This document shows, one piece after another, positions 35,953-43,424 of a stretch of 64,000 nt of DNA (position 1 is its first letter; every line of letters begins with the position of its first letter). The stretch is taken from assembly GCA_029006155.1 (NCBI GenBank), contig JAQXGF010000069.1, forward strand, positions 1 through 64,000. The letters run 5' to 3'. Under the pieces are notes generated by a model. The model was not told the origin of the DNA, did no database searches, and worked only from the letters and a program-made list of their open reading frames with translations. Source of the stretch: Lachnospiraceae bacterium. Lineage in GTDB: Bacteria; Bacillota; Clostridia; Lachnospirales; Lachnospiraceae. Made by a program: the position numbers and the translations under genes.

Positions 35953-37821
35953 ATGAATAAGAAGCAGAAAAAGATGCTGGCGCGTATTATTATTTCAGCG
36001 GCACTGATTGTTCTGTTTTCCATGCTTCCGATAGATGGATATGTAGAATTTGTGCTGTTTATGGTTCCGTACCTTGTGATTGGCTATGATATTCTGAAGA
36101 AAGCGTGGAAGGGAATTCTGAACCGTCAGGTATTTGATGAGAATTTCCTGATGGCGGTCGCGACGATCGGTGCGATTCTGTTAAGAGACTATAAAGAAGG
36201 CGTAGCCGTAATGCTGTTTTATCAGATCGGTGAGCTGTTCCAGAGCTATGCCGTCGGAAAGAGCCGCAGAAATATCAGTGAGCTGATGGATATCCGTCCG
36301 GACTATGCGAACGTAGAGACGGATGGTAAACTGGAAAAAGTAGATCCGGATGAAGTGGCAGTCGGGACGATCATCGTCGTACAGCCGGGGGAGAAGATCC
36401 CGATCGACGGGATCGTGACCGAGGGAAAGACTTCTCTGAATACAAGCGCACTGACCGGAGAGAGTCTGCCGCGTGAAGTCGCGGAGGGTGATGAGGTCAT
36501 CAGCGGATGCATCAATATGAGTGGACTGATCCGCATCCGGACGACAAAAGAGTTCGGCGAGTCGACGGTATCCAAGATTCTGGAGCTTATGGAGAACTCC
36601 AGCTCTTTAAAGTCCAGATCTGAGAATTTTATCTCAAAATTTGCAAAGTATTATACACCGGCCGTCTGCTATGGTGCGCTGGCACTGGCATTTCTTCCGC
36701 CACTTGTACGGATGATCTTTATGGGACTGTCTCCGATGTGGGGCGACTGGATTTACCGTGCATTGACGTTCCTTGTTATCAGCTGCCCGTGTGCCCTTGT
36801 CATCAGTATTCCACTTGGCTTCTTTGCCGGCATCGGCGGGGCAAGTAAAGCAGGAGTGCTCGTAAAAGGATCCAATTATCTGGAGGCGCTTTCTCAGACA
36901 AAGACGGTCGTATTTGACAAGACTGGCACCATGACAGAGGGTGTTTTCGAGGTGAATGGGGTTCACCACAGCAAGATGGCGGATCAGAAGCTGCTGGAGT
37001 ATGCAGCTTTGGCAGAGAGCGCATCCTCGCATCCGATCAGCAAGAGCCTGCAGAAGGCATGCCAAAAGCCACTGGACCGTACCAGAGTGACTGATATTGA
37101 GGAGATTGGTGGAAACGGCATCACTGCGAAGGTAGACGGAATTCCGGTTGCAGTTGGAAATGCAAAGCTGATGGAGCGTATTGGCGTGACCCCGATGGAT
37201 TGCCATCACGTGGGAACCGTCGTGCATGTAGCAGTAAACGGTGAGTACGAGGGTCATATCCTGATCTCTGACCGGATCAAACCACATGCAAAGCAGGCAA
37301 TTGAGAACCTGAAAAAAGCAGGTGTTACCCGTACCGTCATGCTGACCGGAGACCGGAAGCGTGTGGCAGATTCCGTTGCGGCGGAGCTTGGCATTGATGA
37401 AGTACACAGTGAGCTGCTCCCGGCGGACAAGGTATCCCGCGTGGAAGAGCTGCTCTCGAAAAAGGGTGAGAAAGAGACGCTGGCGTTTGTCGGTGACGGC
37501 ATCAACGACGCGCCGGTACTGTCCCGCGCTGACATCGGTATCGCGATGGGCGCTATGGGAAGTGATGCGGCGATTGAAGCGGCAGATATCGTGCTGATGG
37601 ATGATGATCCGCTGAAGATCGCGACTGCAATCCGGATTTCCAAACGCTGCCTGCGGATTGTCTATGAGAATATTTACTTTGCAATCGGCATTAAGCTGAT
37701 TTGCCTGCTGCTTGGCGCACTCGGTATTGCAAACATGTGGATGGCGATTTTTGCAGATGTCGGAGTTATGATTCTGGCTGTGCTTAATGCGATCCGGACG
37801 CTGTTTGTGAAGAACATGTAG
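35953..37821 (+). CDS. Heavy-metal P1B-type ATPase, Zn2+/Cd2+ exporting type
   Basis: The 622-residue pump has the ion-channel motif S277-CPC, the phosphorylation site D322-KTGT, the HP pair in ASSHPIS, and the hinge GDGINDAPVLSRADIGIAMG. The CPC plus a Lys in the last helix and a GVMILAVLNA ending fit the Zn/Cd/Pb group (CadA/ZntA). The usual N-terminal HMA domain is missing. GGGAGGG precedes the ATG. It is flanked by a free HMA protein and an ArsR sensor. Confidence 0.93.
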   Translation: MNKKQKKMLARIIISAALIVLFSMLPIDGYVEFVLFMVPYLVIGYDILKKAWKGILNRQVFDENFLMAVATIGAILLRDYKEGVAVMLFYQIGELFQSYAVGKSRRNISELMDIRPDYANVETDGKLEKVDPDEVAVGTIIVVQPGEKIPIDGIVTEGKTSLNTSALTGESLPREVAEGDEVISGCINMSGLIRIRTTKEFGESTVSKILELMENSSSLKSRSENFISKFAKYYTPAVCYGALALAFLPPLVRMIFMGLSPMWGDWIYRALTFLVISCPCALVISIPLGFFAGIGGASKAGVLVKGSNYLEALSQTKTVVFDKTGTMTEGVFEVNGVHHSKMADQKLLEYAALAESASSHPISKSLQKACQKPLDRTRVTDIEEIGGNGITAKVDGIPVAVGNAKLMERIGVTPMDCHHVGTVVHVAVNGEYEGHILISDRIKPHAKQAIENLKKAGVTRTVMLTGDRKRVADSVAAELGIDEVHSELLPADKVSRVEELLSKKGEKETLAFVGDGINDAPVLSRADIGIAMGAMGSDAAIEAADIVLMDDDPLKIATAIRISKRCLRIVYENIYFAIGIKLICLLLGALGIANMWMAIFADVGVMILAVLNAIRTLFVKNM

Positions 37822-37836
37822 TTACACTTTTCCCTG

Positions 37837-37875
37837 CTTCAAGTCTGGATTTGCAAAGATGAAGCTGGGATTAGT
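37837..37875 (+). other. Hairpin between ATPase and ArsR genes
   Basis: CCCTGCTTCA pairs with TGAAGCTGGG (one mismatch) around an 18-base loop. There is no U-tract, so it is probably an mRNA structure in the operon. Confidence 0.4.
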
Positions 37876-37906
37876 CTGATATAACATATAGAAGGGATGC
37901 AACGCT

Positions 37907-38269
37907 ATGGCGGAAAAAGATACAGGATGCTGTGAAGTGACAGAAGTGCATGAGAATCTCCTGAGAATCGTCCGGGATACGATGCCGGAGGAGACGGAGC
38001 TGTACGATCTGGCAGAGCTGTTTAAGATATTTGGCGATTCGACGCGGATCCGGATTCTGTTTGTGCTCTTTGAGGCGGAAGTGTGTGTCTGCGATCTGGC
38101 GGCAGCACTGAATATGACACAGTCGGCGATCTCCCACCAGCTTCGGATTCTGAAGCAGAGCCGTCTGGTGAAGAGCCGAAGAGAAGGAAAGTCCGTATTT
38201 TACTCGCTTGCCGATGAGCATGTCCGGACAATCATCTCACAGGGGCAGGAACACATCGAGGAAAATTAG
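37907..38269 (+). CDS. ArsR/SmtB family zinc-type metalloregulator
   Basis: This 120-residue winged-helix repressor has both classical metal sites. The alpha-5 site D103-x-H105 ... H116-x-x-E119 keeps the exact spacing of CzrA/SmtB (Zn sensors), and the alpha-3 C60-V-C62 with an N-terminal C8-C9 resembles CadC (Cd/Pb). It should repress the cassette at the 35392-35413 operator and release on metal binding. GAAGGGA precedes the ATG. Its stop overlaps the convergent gene by four bases. Confidence 0.93.
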   Translation: MAEKDTGCCEVTEVHENLLRIVRDTMPEETELYDLAELFKIFGDSTRIRILFVLFEAEVCVCDLAAALNMTQSAISHQLRILKQSRLVKSRREGKSVFYSLADEHVRTIISQGQEHIEEN

Positions 38270-38763
38270 TGTATCCGCTTTAATACCTCTTCGGTCAGAA
38301 GACCGATGATAAGGCCGGTCAGAAGACCGGAGAGAAGCAGTACCGGAGTATAAAAAAGAAGGGTCGTGCGCCCCACCAGCCACATGGCGAGGAGGAGCTG
38401 GCCGATATTATGAGAAATGCCGCCGAGCACGCTGATCATCCGCGGGGATGCATCGGTATGTGTTTTGGCGGCATTCATGCATAGCAGGCTGAGTGTCGCG
38501 CCGCAGAGGCTGTAGAAGATCCCAAAGGCGTTTCCGAACAGTGCGCCGACGATCAGAATGCGCAATGCGGAGACGAGTGCTGCCTCCTTTAACGAATACC
38601 GCATCAGAATATAGAGCACGGAGAGGTTTGCCAGTCCGAGTTTTATCCCGGGTATGCCGGCGAAGACAGGAAGCAGCGATTCAATATAGCCGAAAATCGC
38701 ACCGAGGGCGGTAAAGAGCCCCATGCGGGCAAGTTTTTGATTTAAGGGTTCATTTTGAGTCAT
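38266..38763 (-). CDS. Gx transporter / Hpre_diP_synt_I family membrane protein
   Basis: The start ATG at 38763 (minus strand) with GGAGAA eight bases upstream gives a 165-residue protein of about five membrane helices. GIPGIKLGLANLSVLYILMRY is the signature of the family once called heptaprenyl diphosphate synthase component I, now seen as ECF S-component-like. The substrate is unknown. Usual partners (FMN-binding or NusG-like proteins) are not adjacent. It converges on the arsR gene. Confidence 0.85.
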   Translation of the reverse strand: MTQNEPLNQKLARMGLFTALGAIFGYIESLLPVFAGIPGIKLGLANLSVLYILMRYSLKEAALVSALRILIVGALFGNAFGIFYSLCGATLSLLCMNAAKTHTDASPRMISVLGGISHNIGQLLLAMWLVGRTTLLFYTPVLLLSGLLTGLIIGLLTEEVLKRIH

Positions 38764-39073
38764 GTAGCGTTCTCCATTTGTATAGTTTATAGTATAGTTG
38801 GATGCTTGAATATTTGTAGTAACAACGACTGATAGAATTGTATCATGCCACTCCCAAAAACACAACGTTGACCACATATTTACAGCTTGCGTTTGCAGGC
38901 TGTTTTCTTTATACTAAATTCATAGAACCGTTCTGAGTTCTGGTTCTGTATGATACAGTTTTGGGTTTCTGAAACTGTTTTGCACAGAACTGAATTAACG
39001 GCTGTAATCTTCTTGTAAAATCAAGTTTGAAAAGATTGCGGAAAATATATAAGAAAACGGGAGGTTTACACTT
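38764..39073 (+). other. Intergenic region upstream of the beta-galactosidase
   Basis: This 310-base gap lies between divergent genes. It contains a plus-strand intrinsic terminator at 38882-38910 (ACAGCTTGC/GCAGGCTGT, GTTT loop, TTTTCTTT) and an AGAACC/GGTTCT inverted repeat at 38924-38947, then AT-rich leader with GGGAGG before the ATG at 39074. The terminator points toward the galactosidase although no plus-strand gene ends here. No clear -35/-10 pair was found. Confidence 0.5.
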
Positions 39074-41101
39074 ATGGACAAATTACTGTATGGCGTTGCC
39101 TACTACGACGAATACATGCCGTATGACCGCCTTGCGGAGGATGTAAAGATGATGAAGGCGGCGAATATCAATGTCGTGCGGATTGCGGAGTCGACGTGGA
39201 GTACGCATGAGCCGCAGGAGGGCGTGTTTGACTTTCATCATGTGACGCGCGTGCTGGATGCGATGGAGGAAGCCGGCATCTCAGTCATCGTCGGCACACC
39301 GACCTATGCGATTCCGACCTGGATGGTAAAGGCACATCCGGACATTCTGGCGACGACGAAGCAGGGGCCGGGGATTTACGGCGCACGCCAGATCATGGAC
39401 ATCACACATCCGGCGTACCTGTTCTATGCGGAGCGGATCATCCGGAAACTGATGGAAGTAACGGCGCACCGTAAATGCGTCATCGGCTTTCAGCTTGACA
39501 ATGAGACGAAGTATTATGACACGGCGGGACGTCACGTGCAGGAGCGGTTTGTCAAATATCTGCGCGAAAAGTTCCACGATGACCTGAGTGCGATGAACGA
39601 AGCATTTGGCCTCGATTACTGGAGCAACCGGATCAATGCCTGGGAGGATTTCCCGGATGTGCGCGGTACGATCAACGGCAGCCTTGGCGCGGAATTTGAA
39701 AAGTTCCGGCGCACACTGGTCGATGAATTTCTGATGTGGCAGTCCGGCATTGTGAAGGAATATGCCCGAGAGGATCAGTTTATCACGCACAATTTTGACT
39801 TTGACTGGAAGGGCTATTCCTATGGCGTACAGCCGATGGTGGATCAGGTACATGCGTCGCGTGCGCTGACTGTGGCAGGATGCGATATTTATCATCCGAC
39901 GCAGGATTTCCTCACCGGGAAGGAGATCGCATTTGGCGGAGACCTGACCCGCTCGCTGAAAAAGGATAATTATTTTGTGCTTGAGACTGAGGCACAGGGA
40001 TTTCCGCAGTGGATGCCGTATGATGGACAGCTGCGGCTGCAGGCGTTTAGCCATCTGGCATCCGGTGCCGATATGGTCGAATACTGGCACTGGCATTCCA
40101 TCCATAATTCTTTTGAGACATACTGGAAAGGACTGCTGAGCCATGACTTTAAGGAAAACGAGACATACCGCGCAGCAAAGCAGATCGGCCGCGAATTTGC
40201 GGAGCTTGGCGAGCATCTGATTCATCTGAAAAAGCACAACCGGGTCGCACTGCTGCTCTCAAATGAGTCGCTCACCGCGCTGGACTGGTTCCCGATCCGG
40301 GTAAAGGAGGACGGCAGCAAATTCCGGTATAATGATGTGGTGCGTTATATTTACGACGCACTCTATGAGATGAATGTGGAGTGCAACATGCTCTGGCCGG
40401 AGTCGGAGGAACTGTCGGACTATGATCTGCTGATCCTTCCGGCGTTGTATACGGCAGATGAACAGCTGTTGCAGCGCATTGCGGACTATGTGGAGCAGGG
40501 CGGACATGTGCTGGCGACCTTTAAGACTGCATTTACGGACGAAAATGTAAAGGTATATTCGGATGCGCAGCCGCACATACTGAATCAGTGCTTTGGCATC
40601 TCTTACAGCCATTTCACGTATCCGAATCATCTGCAGCTGGCTACCGATCACTATTCCTGTGAGAAGAGAGAGGTCCTGGGCTTTTTGGAACTGCTCCATG
40701 TCGAACAGGATACGGTGCAGGTACTTGCCAGATACGATCATCCGAGCTGGGGACGCTTTGCGGCGGTGACACGGAATACCTATGGAAAAGGGACGGCGAC
40801 CTACCTTGCCTGCCAGACGACGGATGTGATGCTGAAGGAGATTCTCGCAGATACGCTGGACGATGCCGGAATCAAAGACGTGGCAGACAGACCGGCGTTT
40901 CCGGTTATCCTCCGTACCGGCACCAATCCGCTTGGCAAAGAGATCGCATACTATCTGAATTATTCGCCGGAGGAGCAAACGGTCGTATATCAGGGCGCAG
41001 ACGGCGTGGAGCTGTTTGGAGGCACAACAGTAAAGGCGAAAGAGACTTTGCATATCCCGGCGTGGGATCTGAAGGTTATCGAGCGGCAGGTACGACGGTA
41101 A
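39074..41101 (+). CDS. Beta-galactosidase, glycoside hydrolase family 42
   Basis: A TIM-barrel domain, an alpha/beta trimerisation domain (about 395-600) and a small C-terminal beta domain make up 675 residues, as in GH42 enzymes. The acid/base is E144 in QLDNET and the nucleophile is E304 or E306 in VLETEAQG. There is no signal peptide, so it acts on imported galactosides or galacto-oligosaccharides. It is monocistronic; no transporter or LacI gene is next to it. GGGAGG lies before the ATG. Confidence 0.94.
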   Translation: MDKLLYGVAYYDEYMPYDRLAEDVKMMKAANINVVRIAESTWSTHEPQEGVFDFHHVTRVLDAMEEAGISVIVGTPTYAIPTWMVKAHPDILATTKQGPGIYGARQIMDITHPAYLFYAERIIRKLMEVTAHRKCVIGFQLDNETKYYDTAGRHVQERFVKYLREKFHDDLSAMNEAFGLDYWSNRINAWEDFPDVRGTINGSLGAEFEKFRRTLVDEFLMWQSGIVKEYAREDQFITHNFDFDWKGYSYGVQPMVDQVHASRALTVAGCDIYHPTQDFLTGKEIAFGGDLTRSLKKDNYFVLETEAQGFPQWMPYDGQLRLQAFSHLASGADMVEYWHWHSIHNSFETYWKGLLSHDFKENETYRAAKQIGREFAELGEHLIHLKKHNRVALLLSNESLTALDWFPIRVKEDGSKFRYNDVVRYIYDALYEMNVECNMLWPESEELSDYDLLILPALYTADEQLLQRIADYVEQGGHVLATFKTAFTDENVKVYSDAQPHILNQCFGISYSHFTYPNHLQLATDHYSCEKREVLGFLELLHVEQDTVQVLARYDHPSWGRFAAVTRNTYGKGTATYLACQTTDVMLKEILADTLDDAGIKDVADRPAFPVILRTGTNPLGKEIAYYLNYSPEEQTVVYQGADGVELFGGTTVKAKETLHIPAWDLKVIERQVRR

Positions 41102-41141
41102 AGGGAAATAACGATCAGATAAAAGAAACACAGTCGATGAT

Positions 41142-41184
41142 ACAGGGGCTGTCGCAATTTTCTTATTGCGGCAGCCCTGTTTTT
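41142..41184 (+). terminator. Terminator after the beta-galactosidase
   Basis: ACAGGGGCTGTCGCAA pairs with TTGCGGCAGCCCTGT (one bulge) and is followed by TTTT. Confidence 0.8.
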
Positions 41185-41208
41185 ATGCTTGGCTCGTTAA
41201 AAAAATAC

Positions 41209-41237
41209 TTGACAGAATCACTGAGTTATATTATCAT
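41209..41237 (+). promoter_or_regulatory. Promoter of the DUF2325/DUF3793 genes
   Basis: TTGACA (41209-41214), 17 bases, TATCAT (41232-41237), with transcription start expected near 41244. Confidence 0.8.
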
Positions 41238-41244
41238 AACAGCA

Positions 41245-41260
41245 GTTAGAAAAAGCTAAT
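41245..41260 (+). promoter_or_regulatory. Putative iron-regulon operator, TTAG-N6-CTAA
   Basis: GTTAGAAAAAGCTAAT lies at the predicted transcription start. The same TTAG-six-CTAA arrangement with near-identical flanks occurs at 51536-51551 before the AraC/ABC operon. Confidence 0.5.
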
Positions 41261-41290
41261 AAAAATCAGACACCCATACGGAGGATACAT

Positions 41291-41572
41291 ATGAGCGTTG
41301 TAATTATAGGTGGTAATGAACGAATGGTCTGTCAGTATTCTGACATCTGCAAGGGCTTCGGCTGCAAAGCGAAGGTGTTTGCAAAGGAAAATGGTCCGAT
41401 CCGCAAGAAGATCGGCAATCCGGATCTTCTGATCCTGTTTACGAATACCGTTTCCCATAAGATGGTGCTGGCAGCAGCTCAGGAAGCAAAGCGCAACAAC
41501 ATCCCGGTAGCACGGATCCATACGAGCAGCGCAGCCGCATTAAAGGGCGTGCTCAATGAGTACTGTGCATGA
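41291..41572 (+). CDS. DUF2325 domain protein
   Basis: The 93-residue protein starts SVVIIGGNERM and has alternating strands and helices in a small Rossmann-like fold, with two Cys (CQYSDIC). DUF2325 proteins occur next to iron and flavodoxin genes in anaerobes but have no proven function. GGAGG precedes the ATG. It is the first gene after the promoter and is followed by DUF3793 after 52 bases. Confidence 0.88.
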   Translation: MSVVIIGGNERMVCQYSDICKGFGCKAKVFAKENGPIRKKIGNPDLLILFTNTVSHKMVLAAAQEAKRNNIPVARIHTSSAAALKGVLNEYCA

Positions 41573-41624
41573 TAAATATCCGTGAAACGGAAATACTGTA
41601 GAAAACGGGCAAAAGGAGGCTGCC

Positions 41625-42185
41625 ATGCTGGAAGAATATCTGATCGGAAACTGTTCTCCGACGCTTGCATCACTGAAGACGGCAAATCTGTTCAGTATGC
41701 CATATACATCCGAGGAGGAGCTGACAGAGCAGATCGCGTTCTGGAATGCACAGATGGAAGGAAAAGGGCTTTCTGTCCTTTTGCTGCGGCAGCGTGCAGC
41801 AACTGCACTTGTCTATGTGTGCCGGAAAGTACGGCTGCAGGAAAATTTATCAAAACCGGGCGTGCTGCATTTCCTGAAAAAGTATGGATATCGCAATGCG
41901 GATGCCGATGACGCACTGGCGCATTTAAAGGAGCGTTTGTCCGAGCTGGAAGGAGAAGGATTCCCACATGAGATCGGGATTTTTCTTGACTATCCGCTGG
42001 GCGATGTCATCGGCTTTATTGAAAATGCAGGCCGGAATTTTAAATGTTCCGGATGCTGGAAGGTCTACTGCAATGAATGCGAGGCCGTAAAACAGTTCGC
42101 CAGATATAAAAAATGCAGGGATGTCTATCTGAGGCTCTGGCAGCAGGGAAGAAGAAGTGTTCTGCAGCTCACCGTAGCTGCATGA
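41625..42185 (+). CDS. DUF3793 family protein
   Basis: The 186-residue protein has the family pattern GNCSPTLASLKTANLF near the start, and FPHEIGIFLDYPLGDVIGFI followed by CSGCWKVYCN toward the end. DUF3793 genes usually accompany flavodoxin and Feo genes in Clostridia; the function is unknown, but the Cys-rich C-terminus suggests a metal or redox role. AAAGGAGG lies ahead of the ATG. Confidence 0.9.
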   Translation: MLEEYLIGNCSPTLASLKTANLFSMPYTSEEELTEQIAFWNAQMEGKGLSVLLLRQRAATALVYVCRKVRLQENLSKPGVLHFLKKYGYRNADADDALAHLKERLSELEGEGFPHEIGIFLDYPLGDVIGFIENAGRNFKCSGCWKVYCNECEAVKQFARYKKCRDVYLRLWQQGRRSVLQLTVAA

Positions 42186-42310
42186 CATAAATCAGATATT
42201 TCACAGCCAACTGTGGAATACCTGCTCCGCGTAAAAAGGCACGTCTATCGGGCGTGTTATCTGTAAAAGCGGAGACATATTTACAAAAATAAAAGAAAGA
42301 GGTAGAGAAA

Positions 42311-42733
42311 ATGAGCAAGATCGCAGTGGTATACTGGAGTGGAACAGGCAACACAGAGGCAATGGCAAATGAAGTGGCTGAGGGCGCAAAGAGCGCAGGC
42401 GCAGAGGTAGAAGTATTCACCCCGGATACCTTTACCGCAGACAAGATGGATGCGTATGACGCAGTCGCATTTGGATGCCCGGCGATGGGTGCCGAGGAGC
42501 TCGAAGATACCGAATTTGAGCCGATGTTCAAAGAGTGTGAAGCAAAGCTTTCGGGCAAGAAGATCGCACTGTTTGGTTCTTATGGATGGGGCGACGGCGA
42601 GTGGATGCGCACCTGGGAGGAGACCTGCAAGAGCGCAGGCGCAGAGCTGGCACACGAATCCGTGATCTGTACAGAGGAGCCGGATGACGACGCGAAGTCC
42701 GCCTGCCAGGAACTTGGTAAGGCACTTGCATAA
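42311..42733 (+). CDS. Flavodoxin
   Basis: This 140-residue short-chain flavodoxin carries the FMN-phosphate loop SGTGNTE at residues 10-16 and the ring-contact loops GCPAMGAEELED and GSYGWGDGEW. Flavodoxins replace ferredoxin as electron carriers when iron is scarce, which fits its place between DUF3793 and feo genes. AGAAAGAGG precedes the ATG. Confidence 0.96.
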   Translation: MSKIAVVYWSGTGNTEAMANEVAEGAKSAGAEVEVFTPDTFTADKMDAYDAVAFGCPAMGAEELEDTEFEPMFKECEAKLSGKKIALFGSYGWGDGEWMRTWEETCKSAGAELAHESVICTEEPDDDAKSACQELGKALA

Positions 42734-42757
42734 AATGTTAGTTTTGCACAATAAGAC

Positions 42758-42786
42758 AATGGCGAACCGCACTAAGGTTCGCTATT
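42758..42786 (+). terminator. Hairpin after the flavodoxin gene
   Basis: AATGGCGAACC pairs with GGTTCGCTATT (one G-U) around a seven-base loop. The following U-tract is weak. Confidence 0.6.
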
Positions 42787-42820
42787 ACTGATAAAAGATG
42801 AAAAAAGCCAATAAAACTTG

Positions 42821-42849
42821 TTGACATCTAACGTAAATGAGCATAAACT
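42821..42849 (+). promoter_or_regulatory. Promoter of the feo operon
   Basis: TTGACA (42821-42826), 17 bases, TAAACT (42844-42849). Transcription would start near 42856. Confidence 0.65.
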
Positions 42850-42855
42850 AACGTA
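42828..42855 (+). promoter_or_regulatory. Direct repeat CTAACGTA across the feo promoter
   Basis: CTAACGTA occurs at 42828-42835 and 42848-42855, exactly 20 bases apart (two helical turns), one in the spacer and one over the -10 and start. A protein bound here would block RNA polymerase. Confidence 0.55.
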
Positions 42856-42914
42856 GGAAACAAAGAAATGAAAAAATCCATCAATAAGACATGGATGAAC
42901 TGAAGGAGGATGAA

Positions 42915-43127
42915 ATGATGCCGCTTACAATGGCAAATGTCGGAGAGACGAATGTGATCAAGAAGATCGGTGGAAAAGAAGAGACACGCCGGTTCCTTGA
43001 GAATCTCGGATTTGTAGTCGGGGGCGTTGTTACCGTAATTTCTGAAGTGGGTGGTAACATTATCGTCAACGTCAAGGATTCCCGTGTAGCGATCGGCACG
43101 GATATGGCCAATAAAATTCTTGTCTGA
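42915..43127 (+). CDS. feoA: FeoA-type protein, first copy
   Basis: A small SH3-like FeoA domain with GGKEETRRFLENLGFVVGGVVTVISEVGGNIIVNVKDSRVAIGTDMA. FeoA proteins bind the cytoplasmic part of FeoB and are needed for Fe2+ uptake. The ATG at 42915 is chosen because AAGGAGG ends five bases upstream; the in-frame ATG at 42891 has no such site. A second feoA follows after 29 bases. Confidence 0.9.
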   Translation: MMPLTMANVGETNVIKKIGGKEETRRFLENLGFVVGGVVTVISEVGGNIIVNVKDSRVAIGTDMANKILV

Positions 43128-43156
43128 TTCATATTGAAGGAAAGAAGGAGAGAAAC

Positions 43157-43378
43157 ATGAAGACATTAAGAGAAGTTGCCTGTGGTCAGACCGTTACGGT
43201 AAAACGGCTGCACGGCGAGGGACCGGTAAAGAGACGTATCATGGACATGGGCATCACAAAGGGTGTTCCGGTTTATGTAAGAAAGGTTGCTCCGCTTGGA
43301 GATCCTGTAGAGGTCACAGTCCGCGGCTATGAGCTTTCCTTAAGAAAAGCGGACGCGGAGATGATCGAGGTTGAATAA
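43157..43378 (+). CDS. feoA: FeoA-type protein, second copy
   Basis: This 73-residue FeoA has the more canonical pattern GEGPVKRRIMDMGITKGVPVYVRKVAPLGDPVEVTVRGYELSLRKADAEMI. It differs clearly from the first copy, so the two probably contact different faces of FeoB or each other. AAGAAGGAGAG precedes the ATG; feoB begins 46 bases downstream. Confidence 0.94.
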   Translation: MKTLREVACGQTVTVKRLHGEGPVKRRIMDMGITKGVPVYVRKVAPLGDPVEVTVRGYELSLRKADAEMIEVE

Positions 43379-43424
43379 GCTGATTTCATTGAAAAAGACT
43401 ATGACAGAAAGAGGGAATTGAGAA

